DNA of 64,000 nt from Dyadobacter fermentans. Its GTDB lineage: Bacteria > Bacteroidota > Bacteroidia > Cytophagales > Spirosomataceae. The notes beneath the pieces are model-generated. The model was not told where the DNA came from. It made no database searches and worked only from the letters and a program-made list of their open reading frames with translations. Made by a program: the position numbers and the translations under genes. How positions within the stretch are numbered: the first letter of the stretch is position 1; each line of letters opens with the position of its first letter. This document shows, one piece after another, positions 16,670-25,423 of this stretch. The stretch spans positions 248,001 through 312,000 of the forward strand of contig NZ_JAHXBN010000007.1 in the NCBI RefSeq assembly GCF_019924045.1, in the 5' to 3' direction.

Positions 16670-19600
16670 TTAAAGAGTGAGTTTGATCCCAAGCGTATAA
16701 GTGCGCGGCAGCGGGTAGTTGAGGTAATCGATACCGGCATTCACCACATTGTCACCGGTAATGCTCGATTCAGGGTCGTAGCCGACGTAATTCGTGAACG
16801 TGTACACGTTCGCGACATTGGCATACACATTCAGGTTGCTCACACCCATGCGACGGGTGAGTTCTTTCGGCAGGTTGTACGACAGTTTGATGTTTTTGAT
16901 ACGGGTAAACGAATTGTCGAACAGGTAATGCGACGAGGTCCCGAAGCCGAGCGCGTGGTTGCTTCTGATCGAGCGGGGCATGATGCCGTCGCCGGGATCA
17001 GCCTCGGACCGCCACCTCCGGTCGGTGAGCACGAGGTTGTTCTGCACCCCGTTGTCCCCGAGCAGGGAGGCACCCGCGTCCAGGTACGTGTACGCGCCGT
17101 GCGAGCCCACGAGCCCGATGTTCAGGCTCAGGTTGCCGAGGGAAAAGTTGTTGTCCATGCCCCAGGTGTAATCCGGCCATGGCGAGCCGAGGATCTTGCG
17201 GTCGCTCTGGTTAATGACGCCGTCTTTGTTCACGTCCTCGAATTTGAGGTCGCCGGCCTGGGTTTTCGGATGCTGTAATGCAGCCCCGTCCAGTTCGGCG
17301 CTGTTCATGAACACGCCCAGTTTGTTGATCAGGTAAAAACTCGAAATCGGGGAGCCCACCTGGGTGATCTGGTAGGCCGAGTTCGCAATCCTTCCTCCTT
17401 CCGTAGCCAGCTTCAGAACCTTGTTTTCGTTATGGCTGAAAGTCAGGTTGGTGCTCCATTCAAATCGCTTGTGACGGATATTGACGGTTTGCAAGCCGAG
17501 CTCGAAACCTTTGTTCTCGATGTCGCCGATGTTCTGGGTGGAGCTGTTGAAACCGGATGCCGCGGGCAATTGCACGGCGAGCAGCAGGTCGGTCTTGCGG
17601 TCGCGGTAGGCGTCGGCGGTGAGGGTAATGCGGTCTTTGAACAAGCTCACGTCCAGTCCGATATTGGTCTGTTTCGATTTTTCCCAGGTCAGGTTGTCGT
17701 TGGATAATGTGCTGGGAACGAGGCCGGGGTTGAGCGCCCGGTTTTTAATATAGCGGGTGGTCGACAGCAAACCGATGCTGGTGTAGTCGCCGATCTGGTT
17801 ATTTCCCGAAATACCATAGCTGGCCCGCAGTTTCAGGTTGCTAACCACATTCTGGTTTTTCATGAAATCTTCTTCCGCAATATTATAGCCTACTGAAAAC
17901 GAAGGGAAGGAGCCCCAGCGGTTGTTGGCGCCAAATCTTGAACTGCCATCGCGTCGTACGGTGGCGGAGAACATATATTTGCCTGCATAAGAATAGGTGA
18001 CGCGCGCCATCATCGAAAGCAGCGACCATTCATTAATGCTCTGCGTGCCCGCGTTGACGATACCGGCCGTGATAAACGGCACATATTCCGTCGGGAAATC
18101 GGAGGCGCCCGTGGACACCAGGTCACGGCTGTTTTTCTGGGCGGTGAAGCCGATCAGCCCGTTTACAAAATGTTTGTTATTAAAAACTTTGGCATAGGTC
18201 AATGTATTCTCATTCAGCCAGTTCAGGTTCTCTGCCCGGGAAGTGCCCGCGGTGGCGGGATAGTTCAGCGTTCCGAAATTGGGGACCGCAGAAGATCGCC
18301 ACAAGCGAATGTTATTGGTACCGAAATTGACGCCGATCGAGCTTTTGAAAGTGAGATTATCGGTCAGATTCACTTCCAGGAAGTTATTGGTCACCAAATC
18401 CATCACCTTGCGGCGGTCGCCGGAACCGTCGGCTACGGCCAGCACATTCGCCAGAAACCCGAGGCCGTCATTCACATCATTCTGGTTGAAATAATAACCG
18501 CCATTCGCATCGTAAACCGGAATCGTTGGGGATGCGGCCAGCACATTGGCCAGCAGCCCGCCCGCGCCGTAATGCGACTCCGTATTCACAAACCGGCCGT
18601 AACCGTAGGAACCGAACGTGGATGTGCCGATTTTAATGCGTTTGGTAATCTGCGCGTCCACATTCACCCGCAGGTTGAAACGGGTGTAGTCGGAATTGAT
18701 AATGACGCCTTCCTGCGAAAAATAGCCGCCGGAAATGAAGTACCGGGCTTTCTCGGTACCGCCGGTCGACGACAGCTGCAAATTCCTGACCGGCGCTGTG
18801 CGGAAAAGCACATCCTGCCAGTCGGTATCGGTGGTAAGCGATTCCGGGTTCCTGAAATCGGGCCTTACCCGGGTATTGACAGACCGCACTTCGTTCGGGT
18901 CCGTCGCTTTCCCGCCTGCGTACACCCACGCATTGTCGCGGCCGTCCACCACGTAATCGGCGTACTGCTTCGCATTCATCATTTTCAGCTTGTGTGCCAC
19001 TTCCTGGAAGCCGTACGATGCATCCACGCTGATTTGCGATTTGCCGTAAGCGCCTCTTTTGGTTGTCACAATCACCACCCCATTGGCCCCACGCGAACCG
19101 TAAATGGCCGTGGCGGAGGCATCTTTCAGTATTTCGATGGATTCGATATCAGAGGGGTTGATGGAGGCCAGCGGGTTCACGCGGTTGCCGGTATTGGCAG
19201 CCATGCCCGCTGAGGAAAAGTTGTTGCCTCCATAATTACGCATGTCCGAGCCGCCGCCACCCGAGCCGATTGCAAAGCCGTCGATCACATACAGGGGTTG
19301 ATTACCGCCGGTAATGGAGCTCACGCCCCGTATGAGTACGTTCACATTCCCGCCCGGTGCGCCGGTGGTTTGAGTAATCTGCACACCCGGTGCCTTGCCT
19401 TGGAGCATCTGATCGAAACTACCCGCCGAGGGCTGGATAAGCTGTTCGCTGGAAATCTTGGCAATGGAGCCGGTCAGGTCTTTTTTGCGCTGCGTACCAT
19501 AACCCACCACTACCACATCCTGCAACTGGTGCTGGTCGGCCACTAATGCGACTTCGATCACGGTGCGGTTGCCGACGGGTATTTCCTGCGAAACATAACC

Positions 19601-19858
19601 GATAAAGCTCACGACGATGCTGGCCCCGGATGCTACCGAGAGTTTGAAATTGCCGTCCACATCCGCCACTGTTCCATTGTTGGTGCCTTTTTCGGTAATG
19701 GTAGCGCCGATCAGCGGGGCCTTGTCGGCGTCGGTGATCTTGCCTGTAACGGCACTTCGCCCGTCGGATTGGGCATGTGAGGGAGTGCCGCCGAGGGCCA
19801 GGCAGCATAGCAGACAGCCGAACCAAAGCCAGCGTCCGGGGAATAGAATACGAATCAT
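16670..19858 (-). CDS. SusC/RagA-family TonB-linked outer-membrane transporter
   Basis: This protein has 1062 residues from the ATG at 19858. A longer frame would add 27 residues before the signal peptide (RWLWFGCLLCCLALGG) and is not used. It has a CarboxypepD_reg-like domain (GKITDADKAPLIGATI), DVVVVGYGTQRKKDLTGSI, a plug domain (GVSSITGGNQPLYVIDGF; SIEILKDASATAIYGSRG) and a large barrel that ends in YTLGIKLTL. It transports the oligosaccharide bound by its SusD partner. The 108 bases between it and the isomerase contain GCACTAA at 19912-19918, the core of the box found before the isomerase and the transporter, so it may share their control. Confidence 0.95.
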   Translation of the reverse strand: MIRILFPGRWLWFGCLLCCLALGGTPSHAQSDGRSAVTGKITDADKAPLIGATITEKGTNNGTVADVDGNFKLSVASGASIVVSFIGYVSQEIPVGNRTVIEVALVADQHQLQDVVVVGYGTQRKKDLTGSIAKISSEQLIQPSAGSFDQMLQGKAPGVQITQTTGAPGGNVNVLIRGVSSITGGNQPLYVIDGFAIGSGGGGSDMRNYGGNNFSSAGMAANTGNRVNPLASINPSDIESIEILKDASATAIYGSRGANGVVIVTTKRGAYGKSQISVDASYGFQEVAHKLKMMNAKQYADYVVDGRDNAWVYAGGKATDPNEVRSVNTRVRPDFRNPESLTTDTDWQDVLFRTAPVRNLQLSSTGGTEKARYFISGGYFSQEGVIINSDYTRFNLRVNVDAQITKRIKIGTSTFGSYGYGRFVNTESHYGAGGLLANVLAASPTIPVYDANGGYYFNQNDVNDGLGFLANVLAVADGSGDRRKVMDLVTNNFLEVNLTDNLTFKSSIGVNFGTNNIRLWRSSAVPNFGTLNYPATAGTSRAENLNWLNENTLTYAKVFNNKHFVNGLIGFTAQKNSRDLVSTGASDFPTEYVPFITAGIVNAGTQSINEWSLLSMMARVTYSYAGKYMFSATVRRDGSSRFGANNRWGSFPSFSVGYNIAEEDFMKNQNVVSNLKLRASYGISGNNQIGDYTSIGLLSTTRYIKNRALNPGLVPSTLSNDNLTWEKSKQTNIGLDVSLFKDRITLTADAYRDRKTDLLLAVQLPAASGFNSSTQNIGDIENKGFELGLQTVNIRHKRFEWSTNLTFSHNENKVLKLATEGGRIANSAYQITQVGSPISSFYLINKLGVFMNSAELDGAALQHPKTQAGDLKFEDVNKDGVINQSDRKILGSPWPDYTWGMDNNFSLGNLSLNIGLVGSHGAYTYLDAGASLLGDNGVQNNLVLTDRRWRSEADPGDGIMPRSIRSNHALGFGTSSHYLFDNSFTRIKNIKLSYNLPKELTRRMGVSNLNVYANVANVYTFTNYVGYDPESSITGDNVVNAGIDYLNYPLPRTYTLGIKLTL

Positions 19859-19966
19859 AGTCTTCAATTTTTTAGGATTGAACTCGAAAAAGGGTTTGAA
19901 AAAGACAAAAGGCACTAATTCAGCCGGGAGCGGCTGCATGCGTAAGTCAATCGGTGAAAATATGCG

Positions 19967-21466
19967 TCAGTCTTCTCGGATAATGACGGCTTCCAGGTTG
20001 AGGTATCCGGCTATTTTGGCAATAGCGCTCGCGTGGTGGCCTACACCCAATGCAAAGTGGTGCGTAGGGCCCTCCTTCATCCAGCGTTGAAGGAAAGTGC
20101 GGACGTCGGGCTTGAAGAAACCCCGGGTATTGGTGTTGCCGGTAGGGGGTATAGGGCCCTCGACCGACTGCCCTTCGGCAATGACAAATTTGAACTTTCC
20201 GTCGTAGGTGGAGTTGATACTGAGCATGGTAATAGGCCCTTCCTTGATCTTGAACTCCACACCCGCCCCGAAACCGGGCTTCCCGTGGTATTTGGTAAGG
20301 CTGCGCAAAACGGGTTTCCCCTCGGCAATGGCGACATTATGCGGGCCGTCGTGGCCCACGAGCACAAAGCCTTCTTTGAAATCGACCGGGTGGAATTCCG
20401 CAAAGCTACCGCCAATGCCTAAACGTTCCATAATCAGCATCGCAAAACACGTTTTCAGGTCCGACTCGCCGCACATGGGAAAACCGGCGCCGGTCAGAAG
20501 CGAGTTTCCAACGATCAGGTTCGACATAACAGTGCGGGTTTCGCTATGATCGGGGCCTTCATAGTAATAGGCCAGGCCGTCGAGCTCTTTGGCTTCCACG
20601 AATTTTTCAAGGGCTACCGTCACCCGGGCGGCGGTTTCGAGGTCGCTGTCGCGGAGTTTTTCCGAAATAGGGTCGGAGACGGGGTCGGGGGTATCAAAGA
20701 AGTCGAGAATGCGCTCTTTCATATGCTCAATATCCGTACGTTCCGCATTCTGGTAATGCGTCACGATCTCATGCGCTTCGCACTGGACAATATGTGCACC
20801 GAAATGCGCTGTGAACATCGTCGAATCGGAGTGCATATCGAGCATGGCCTCGATCGGGTGCCCGATATGGCCGATCCGCGAGGTGCGCACATCGTGCAGC
20901 ACGGACGCGATACGGCAATACTCCTCGATCTCGGCGTCGGCCTGTGGATCGTCGTGCAGCGTGCCGATGATCATATCCGGTACTTTCTTGCCCATACGCG
21001 CGGCCACGCCCGCGAACTCGGGCAGGGAACATATATCGTCGTTGTAGAGCTGCATGTAGGTGGAGGCGCGCGTGTAATCCATCGCCTGGTCGGGTTGCAA
21101 TGCTACGAGCACGATAGGCACGGTGAGGTTGCGGATAATGGTGCCGAATGTGTTGGAGGTCGCGTAGGTGAGCATGTCGCAGAAAATCAGGTCGAGGTTC
21201 GCGGCATGGAGCTTGGGTACCAGCTCGTAAGCTTTCTGGACGTTGTCGATCAGCCCGAAATCGACCAGCTCGACGTCCGCGCTGCTGCGGATTTTTTCAA
21301 TGAAAACCTCCTGTTTACGCAGCATGTCATCAAGCAGGCCGTCGAACTGGCTCCAATATTTGAAATAACCCACTCCAAACACGCCGATCCTGGGCCGGGT
21401 GGGCTGGCGTTTCTGAATGATCGCTTCTTTTACCTGGTGATTCTCACTTTGTAATGTATTTCCCAT
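19967..21466 (-). CDS. L-arabinose/L-fucose isomerase-family protein
   Basis: This 499-residue cytoplasmic enzyme matches the AraA/FucI superfamily over its length. It has an N-terminal Rossmann-like domain (RIGVFGVGYFKYWSQFDGL) and the motifs MCGESDLKTCFAMLIMERLG and FAEFHPVDFKEGFVLVGHDG. Near the end is THHFALGVGHHAS, which corresponds to the metal/substrate-binding His region of AraA. Such enzymes interconvert an aldose and a ketose with Mn2+. Divergence from classical AraA means the sugar could be arabinose, fucose, rhamnose or a derivative. It lies 105 bases after the MFS transporter gene and upstream of SusC on the same strand. The box CTTAACGCACTAAGTT lies in its leader, suggesting direct regulation. 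Confidence 0.8.
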   Translation of the reverse strand: MGNTLQSENHQVKEAIIQKRQPTRPRIGVFGVGYFKYWSQFDGLLDDMLRKQEVFIEKIRSSADVELVDFGLIDNVQKAYELVPKLHAANLDLIFCDMLTYATSNTFGTIIRNLTVPIVLVALQPDQAMDYTRASTYMQLYNDDICSLPEFAGVAARMGKKVPDMIIGTLHDDPQADAEIEEYCRIASVLHDVRTSRIGHIGHPIEAMLDMHSDSTMFTAHFGAHIVQCEAHEIVTHYQNAERTDIEHMKERILDFFDTPDPVSDPISEKLRDSDLETAARVTVALEKFVEAKELDGLAYYYEGPDHSETRTVMSNLIVGNSLLTGAGFPMCGESDLKTCFAMLIMERLGIGGSFAEFHPVDFKEGFVLVGHDGPHNVAIAEGKPVLRSLTKYHGKPGFGAGVEFKIKEGPITMLSINSTYDGKFKFVIAEGQSVEGPIPPTGNTNTRGFFKPDVRTFLQRWMKEGPTHHFALGVGHHASAIAKIAGYLNLEAVIIRED

Positions 21467-21512
21467 GAGTTGGTTAAAATGTTAATTCTGGTAGGTTCTT
21501 TATAGTTTCTAT

Positions 21513-21528
21513 CTTAACGCACTAAGTT
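21513..21528. promoter_or_regulatory. Candidate operator box before the isomerase gene
   Basis: CTTAACGCACTAAGTT differs by one base from the box at 22825-22840. The core CTTAnnGCnnTAAG, read on the minus strand, is an imperfect palindrome centred on GC. The repeat before two genes of one pathway suggests a regulator site, most likely for the GntR protein encoded at 10944-11690 (inference). Confidence 0.55.
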
Positions 21529-21571
21529 GTTTGAGCAACAGTTTTCCCCTGTTTTTGTTTAAGTAAAAAAA

Positions 21572-22819
21572 TCAATCGTTGGCGGGTACGGCGAGCACCG
21601 GTTCTTCCTCTTTATTCAGGAGCGGTACGAGCTTCGGTATCAACACAATGAATACTACGAATGCGATGGGGTAGAGCAGTCCGGATGCGATCCAGAGCGG
21701 CTTATAGGTGTATTCGCCAATGATTTTCCCGATCATCGGATTGAGGATCAGGCTGGACAATGCGCCTGCGGTGCCCGAGAGCCCCACGACCGTAGAAGTG
21801 GCCCGGGAGCCGAAAACGTCGGAAATGGCTGTGATATAATTCGTGATCCAGCAGCCGTGCGCGAACATGTAGAGCGCCATCAGCGCCACCGCAATGCTTA
21901 ACGACGAGGTGAACTCGGTGAGCGGCACAGCGAGCGTCAATGCGGCCGCACAGCCCATCACGATTTTGCGGGCGCGATCGGTACCGACGTTTCTTCGGAT
22001 CAGGCTGTCGGAGAAATAGCCGCCCAGAATATTGGAAATGCCCAGCGCCAGAAATGGTATCCAAAAAAGGTTGCCAATCTCTTCGTAAGGGACGTGGCGT
22101 ACTTCGCTGAGGTATTTGGGGATCCAGAACATCATAAAATACATCACCGGATCGAGCATGAAGCGCATGAGAATGAACACCCACGTGGCGCGTCGGCGGA
22201 GAATCGCTGCAAGCGGTATCGCTGCTGTTTGCGTCGCCGGCGCCACGACGGCTACCTGCGAACGCCAGGAAACGGCCAGCCACACGACCACCCACAGGAT
22301 ACCGATTAACCCGGGTATCACGAATCCGGCACGCCATCCATACACATTTGAGATCCATATCGTCAGCGGCGGTGCGATCACCGCTCCAATGGCCGATCCG
22401 CCGATCGCAATGCCGTTGGCCAATGCCCTTTCTTTTTCGTCAAACCATTCATACACCGTTTTCGCCGCGCCCGGGAAGCAGGCACCTTCGCCCATTCCGA
22501 GAAAAAAACGGAAGGTGAGCAACTGCGGCAGGCTGGTCATCAGGCCGTGCAATGCATTCGCCACCGACCATAAGCCTACGGCGATTCCCAGGCCTTTTTT
22601 AGCGCCGATTTGATCGATCAGTCGCCCGCCGACGGTGAACATCAATGCGTAGCTCAGCAGAAAACTGGTGTTTACCCAGCCATATTCCACATCCGTAAAT
22701 CCGAATTCTTTCTGGATCCTGATCACGGCAATGGAAAGCACCTGGCGGTCCAGGAAGCTAAGCCCCGTAGCGATAAACACCAGGAAAACAACGAACCAGC
22801 GGATGTAGTTTTTCTTCAT
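21572..22819 (-). CDS. MFS transporter, anion:cation symporter family (hexuronate/sugar-acid type)
   Basis: This 415-residue inner-membrane protein has twelve predicted helices. The N-terminus (FLDRQVLSIAVIRIQKEF) and the loop RFFLGMGEGACFPGAAKTVYEWF, followed by DEKERALANGI, are characteristic of the ACS branch that includes ExuT, GudP and related hexuronate, glucarate and galactonate permeases. It would move a monosaccharide or sugar acid released in the periplasm into the cytoplasm. It is the first gene of the minus-strand sugar operon and has a clear promoter with an operator-like box between promoter and ATG. Confidence 0.9.
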   Translation of the reverse strand: MKKNYIRWFVVFLVFIATGLSFLDRQVLSIAVIRIQKEFGFTDVEYGWVNTSFLLSYALMFTVGGRLIDQIGAKKGLGIAVGLWSVANALHGLMTSLPQLLTFRFFLGMGEGACFPGAAKTVYEWFDEKERALANGIAIGGSAIGAVIAPPLTIWISNVYGWRAGFVIPGLIGILWVVVWLAVSWRSQVAVVAPATQTAAIPLAAILRRRATWVFILMRFMLDPVMYFMMFWIPKYLSEVRHVPYEEIGNLFWIPFLALGISNILGGYFSDSLIRRNVGTDRARKIVMGCAAALTLAVPLTEFTSSLSIAVALMALYMFAHGCWITNYITAISDVFGSRATSTVVGLSGTAGALSSLILNPMIGKIIGEYTYKPLWIASGLLYPIAFVVFIVLIPKLVPLLNKEEEPVLAVPAND

Positions 22820-22824
22820 ATTAA

Positions 22825-22840
22825 CTTAACGCACTAACTT
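22825..22840. promoter_or_regulatory. Candidate operator box before the MFS gene
   Basis: CTTAACGCACTAACTT matches the box before the isomerase at 15 of 16 bases. It sits between the promoter (22850-22880) and the ATG, at or just after the predicted transcription start. This is where a repressor would block transcription. Confidence 0.6.
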
Positions 22841-22849
22841 AAATTTTGT

Positions 22850-22880
22850 CAAAAATAAATCGGCAAAATACCAAATGCAA
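22850..22880 (-). promoter_or_regulatory. Promoter of the MFS/isomerase/SusCD operon
   Basis: On the minus strand TATTTTTG (22850-22857) matches TAnnTTTG and TTG (22878-22880) lies 20 bases upstream, the same spacing as in the kinase promoter at 8185-8215. The start codon follows about 30 bases downstream. Confidence 0.6.
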
Positions 22881-22979
22881 GGTTTGGCAAGTTTATTTTC
22901 GCACGGCTCGGTTTCGGGACGGCCTTTTTTGTAAAAGAACTGTCTGAAAGCGGAATAGAGGAGCGGAATGCGCCGGCGA

Positions 22980-23813
22980 TTATGACGCAGCGTTCCCCGC
23001 TTTTCGGAATTCGGAGGGAGATAAACCCCTGGCCTTTCGGAAAGTCTTGTTGAGATGGCTGCTGTCTGTAAAACCAAATTGGGCGGCTATCTCGCCGAGG
23101 CGCTGGTTGGTGTGCCGCAAACGGGATTCTATCAACGCCAGGCGATAGTTATTGATGTATTCTTGAAGGCTTTCGCCGGTTTCACGCTTGAAAAACTGGC
23201 TTACATAGGTTTGTGATATGTTAAAATACGCGGCGAGTTTTTCGACGCGGAGCGCCTCGGGTGCATAAATATGTTCGTGAATGTAGCCCAGCAGGGATAG
23301 CGGCTGGCCCGATTGGTAGTCATTCGCCTGCTGGAAAAGCGCAATGTTCCGGGCCGCGATCGTGATGATGGTGTTGAGCATTTGTTGCATTACCTCCTGG
23401 CTGTGCGGCCCTGCGGCCTGTTGCTCCCGGAGAAGCGCTTCCGTCAGCGACCGGATCAATGGTTTGTCTGTAACCGTTTTGAGGATACATCCGGGCAGGT
23501 GGTTATGGTTATGAAAAATATATTCCAGCCTTTGAAGCCACTCTTGGGACTGGGCTTTCAGATAGCCCTCGTTGAAACGGATAAAGGCAAAATGCGTCGT
23601 TTCGTGAACTTCGAAGCCGTGGCTGTCCTGGGGGAACATCAGAAAGAGTTTGTCCGGTCCATACGGCAACTGGTGGTCGTTGATGATCTGCAAACCGCTC
23701 CCTTCCAAAATATAAACCATTTCGAAAAAAGAGTTTTTGTGCTGCTTACCCGTGTATTGATCGGCCACGAGCAGCTCAATCTCGTAAGGTTTATGGAGGT
23801 TCTTAACCCGCAT
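22980..23813 (-). CDS. AraC-family transcriptional regulator with cupin sensor domain
   Basis: This 277-residue protein has an N-terminal cupin-like sugar-sensing domain (about residues 5-150; FFEMVYILEGSGLQIINDHQ). It also has a C-terminal double helix-turn-helix (LRVEKLAAYFNISQTYVSQFFKRETG, then LGEIAAQFGFTDSSHLNKTFRKARGLSP). It is encoded just upstream of, and in line with, the sugar transporter operon but separated from it by a promoter, so it could control that operon or the divergent DoxX/deacetylase genes. Its own promoter is not clear; TACATTTA in the minus-strand leader is a weak match. Confidence 0.92.
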   Translation of the reverse strand: MRVKNLHKPYEIELLVADQYTGKQHKNSFFEMVYILEGSGLQIINDHQLPYGPDKLFLMFPQDSHGFEVHETTHFAFIRFNEGYLKAQSQEWLQRLEYIFHNHNHLPGCILKTVTDKPLIRSLTEALLREQQAAGPHSQEVMQQMLNTIITIAARNIALFQQANDYQSGQPLSLLGYIHEHIYAPEALRVEKLAAYFNISQTYVSQFFKRETGESLQEYINNYRLALIESRLRHTNQRLGEIAAQFGFTDSSHLNKTFRKARGLSPSEFRKAGNAAS

Positions 23814-23906
23814 CCTTTCTAATTACTGATTTATCCAATAAATGTACAGATTTTTTACCGCAAATACCGGGACATTTGCAGCATTCGAAACATTAATCCT
23901 GTAAAC

Positions 23907-24302
23907 ATGAATGCTATTGTTTTTTTGTTGTTGCGCCTCGGTATCGGCATCAGTATGTTCGGGCATGGCCTTGTCCGGTTACCGAAGTTGAATGCGTTCA
24001 GCCAGTGGATGGTTGGCAGTTTTGCCAAGTCGATGCTGCCGGCCGAGTTGGTGAGGCCGTTCAGTATGGTTTTGCCATTCGCGGAGCTTGTCATTGGCTT
24101 TTTACTCCTGATCGGCCTTTTTACGGAACCGGCGCTCATTTCAGGCGCTGTTCTGGTTCTGCTATTGCTTTTCGGGACGGCGATGGTCGAGAACTGGGAG
24201 GCGATACCGTCGCAACTCATTCACCTGATTTTCTTCGCGGTACTACTTCAATTCATAGCCAGCAATTCCTGGTCTCTCGATAAAATTTTTAACAGACCCT
24301 GA
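23907..24302 (+). CDS. DoxX-family membrane protein
   Basis: This 131-residue protein has four hydrophobic helices and the DoxX start LLRLGIGISMFGHGLVRLPK. DoxX/SURF4-type proteins are small inner-membrane proteins with poorly defined roles in redox or respiration. It is divergent from the AraC gene and precedes the deacetylase gene by five bases, which suggests a two-gene operon. Confidence 0.85.
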   Translation: MNAIVFLLLRLGIGISMFGHGLVRLPKLNAFSQWMVGSFAKSMLPAELVRPFSMVLPFAELVIGFLLLIGLFTEPALISGAVLVLLLLFGTAMVENWEAIPSQLIHLIFFAVLLQFIASNSWSLDKIFNRP

Positions 24303-24307
24303 ACCCT

Positions 24308-25240
24308 ATGAGCACGCGACGAACTTTCATGAGGCAAACCGGCGCATTGGGTGCGTTGGGTGTGCTTGGTACGCCCGTTCTGGTCGGGAGCGGTTTTAGA
24401 GAAACCCCGCAATCCGCCTTCTCCTCCCGATGGCCTGACGGCTCCCGGCTGGTCGTATCGGTTTCAATGCAATTTGAATCCGGCGGTCAGCCCGACAATG
24501 CCGAAAGCCCGTTTCCCCAGAACATGCTTCCGGGCTTCCGTGACTTGCCGGCCGCTACCTGGTACGAATATGGTTATCAGGAAGGCATTCCCCGGATGCT
24601 GGACAACTGGGATGAACTTGGTATTAAAGTGACGTCCCATATGGTCGGCGCCGCCGTGCTTAAGAACCCGGATCTGGCAAAGGAGATCGTCACGCGCGGA
24701 CATGAGGCAGCGGCACACGGCATGAACTGGCGCTCGCAGTACAGCATGACCTATCCGGAAGAAAAAGCCTTCGTCCGCGAAGGTGCAGATACGATCAGAC
24801 AGGTGACCGGCTTTAATCCCGTGGGTTACAATGCCAACTGGCTCAGGCGGGGTGAAAACACATTGAAAATTCTGAAAGAGCTGGGTTTTAAATACCATAT
24901 CGATGACCTGAGTCGCGACGAGCCCTTTCTGACACGTGTGGAGGGGCAAAACTTCGCCGTTGTGCCTTACACCCTGCGCTGCAACGATATTCTCTTAATC
25001 GAGGGGAAAAATTTCTCGGCTGATCAGTTTGCTCAGCAGGTCAGAGCTGAATTTGACCAGCTTTACAAGGAAGGAGCGACGCGCCGCCGCCAGCTGTCGA
25101 TCAGCTTTCACGACCGGATTGGCGGTACCCCGCAGATGGTAAAAGTAACGTATGACCTCATCAGGTACATGCAGCGGCACAAGGGCGTCACTTTCAAAAG
25201 GAAGGATGAAATAGTGGAGGTCATATTGTCGGAGCCGTAG
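24308..25240 (+). CDS. Exported polysaccharide deacetylase-family protein
   Basis: This 310-residue protein has a twin-arginine-like N-terminus (STRRTFMRQTGALGALGVLG), so it may be exported folded by Tat. The NodB-homology fold is recognisable: RWPDGSRLVVSVSMQFESGG, LGIKVTSHMVGAAV, RGHEAAAHGMNWR, and GFNPVGYNANWLRR. The arrangement resembles the PuuE/allantoinase-type cyclic-imidase branch rather than classic chitin deacetylases. The usual first Asp-Asp motif is replaced by SMQFESGG, so metal binding may differ. The likely operon with DoxX gives no substrate hint. Confidence 0.78.
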   Translation: MSTRRTFMRQTGALGALGVLGTPVLVGSGFRETPQSAFSSRWPDGSRLVVSVSMQFESGGQPDNAESPFPQNMLPGFRDLPAATWYEYGYQEGIPRMLDNWDELGIKVTSHMVGAAVLKNPDLAKEIVTRGHEAAAHGMNWRSQYSMTYPEEKAFVREGADTIRQVTGFNPVGYNANWLRRGENTLKILKELGFKYHIDDLSRDEPFLTRVEGQNFAVVPYTLRCNDILLIEGKNFSADQFAQQVRAEFDQLYKEGATRRRQLSISFHDRIGGTPQMVKVTYDLIRYMQRHKGVTFKRKDEIVEVILSEP

Positions 25241-25423
25241 TAGAAACGGCCATTTACGCGGTTTTAACAGCAGTGATTGCATGTGAGTATTTGCAGTCTC
25301 TCCTCTGTGAATCGTCATTGACCCTAAACATCGGCATCATATGTCTTCCCCACGATCAACACTTCCAGGGGCCTTTCGGCCAGTCAGGTACTGGAATCAC
25401 GCAGCAGGTATGGTGAGAACAAG

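Noticed and set aside
18170..19213. 347-codon open frame on the + strand
   Set aside because: Antisense shadow of the SusC gene; no family features. The same applies to the long frames inside the other SusC genes, such as the one at 57172-58266.
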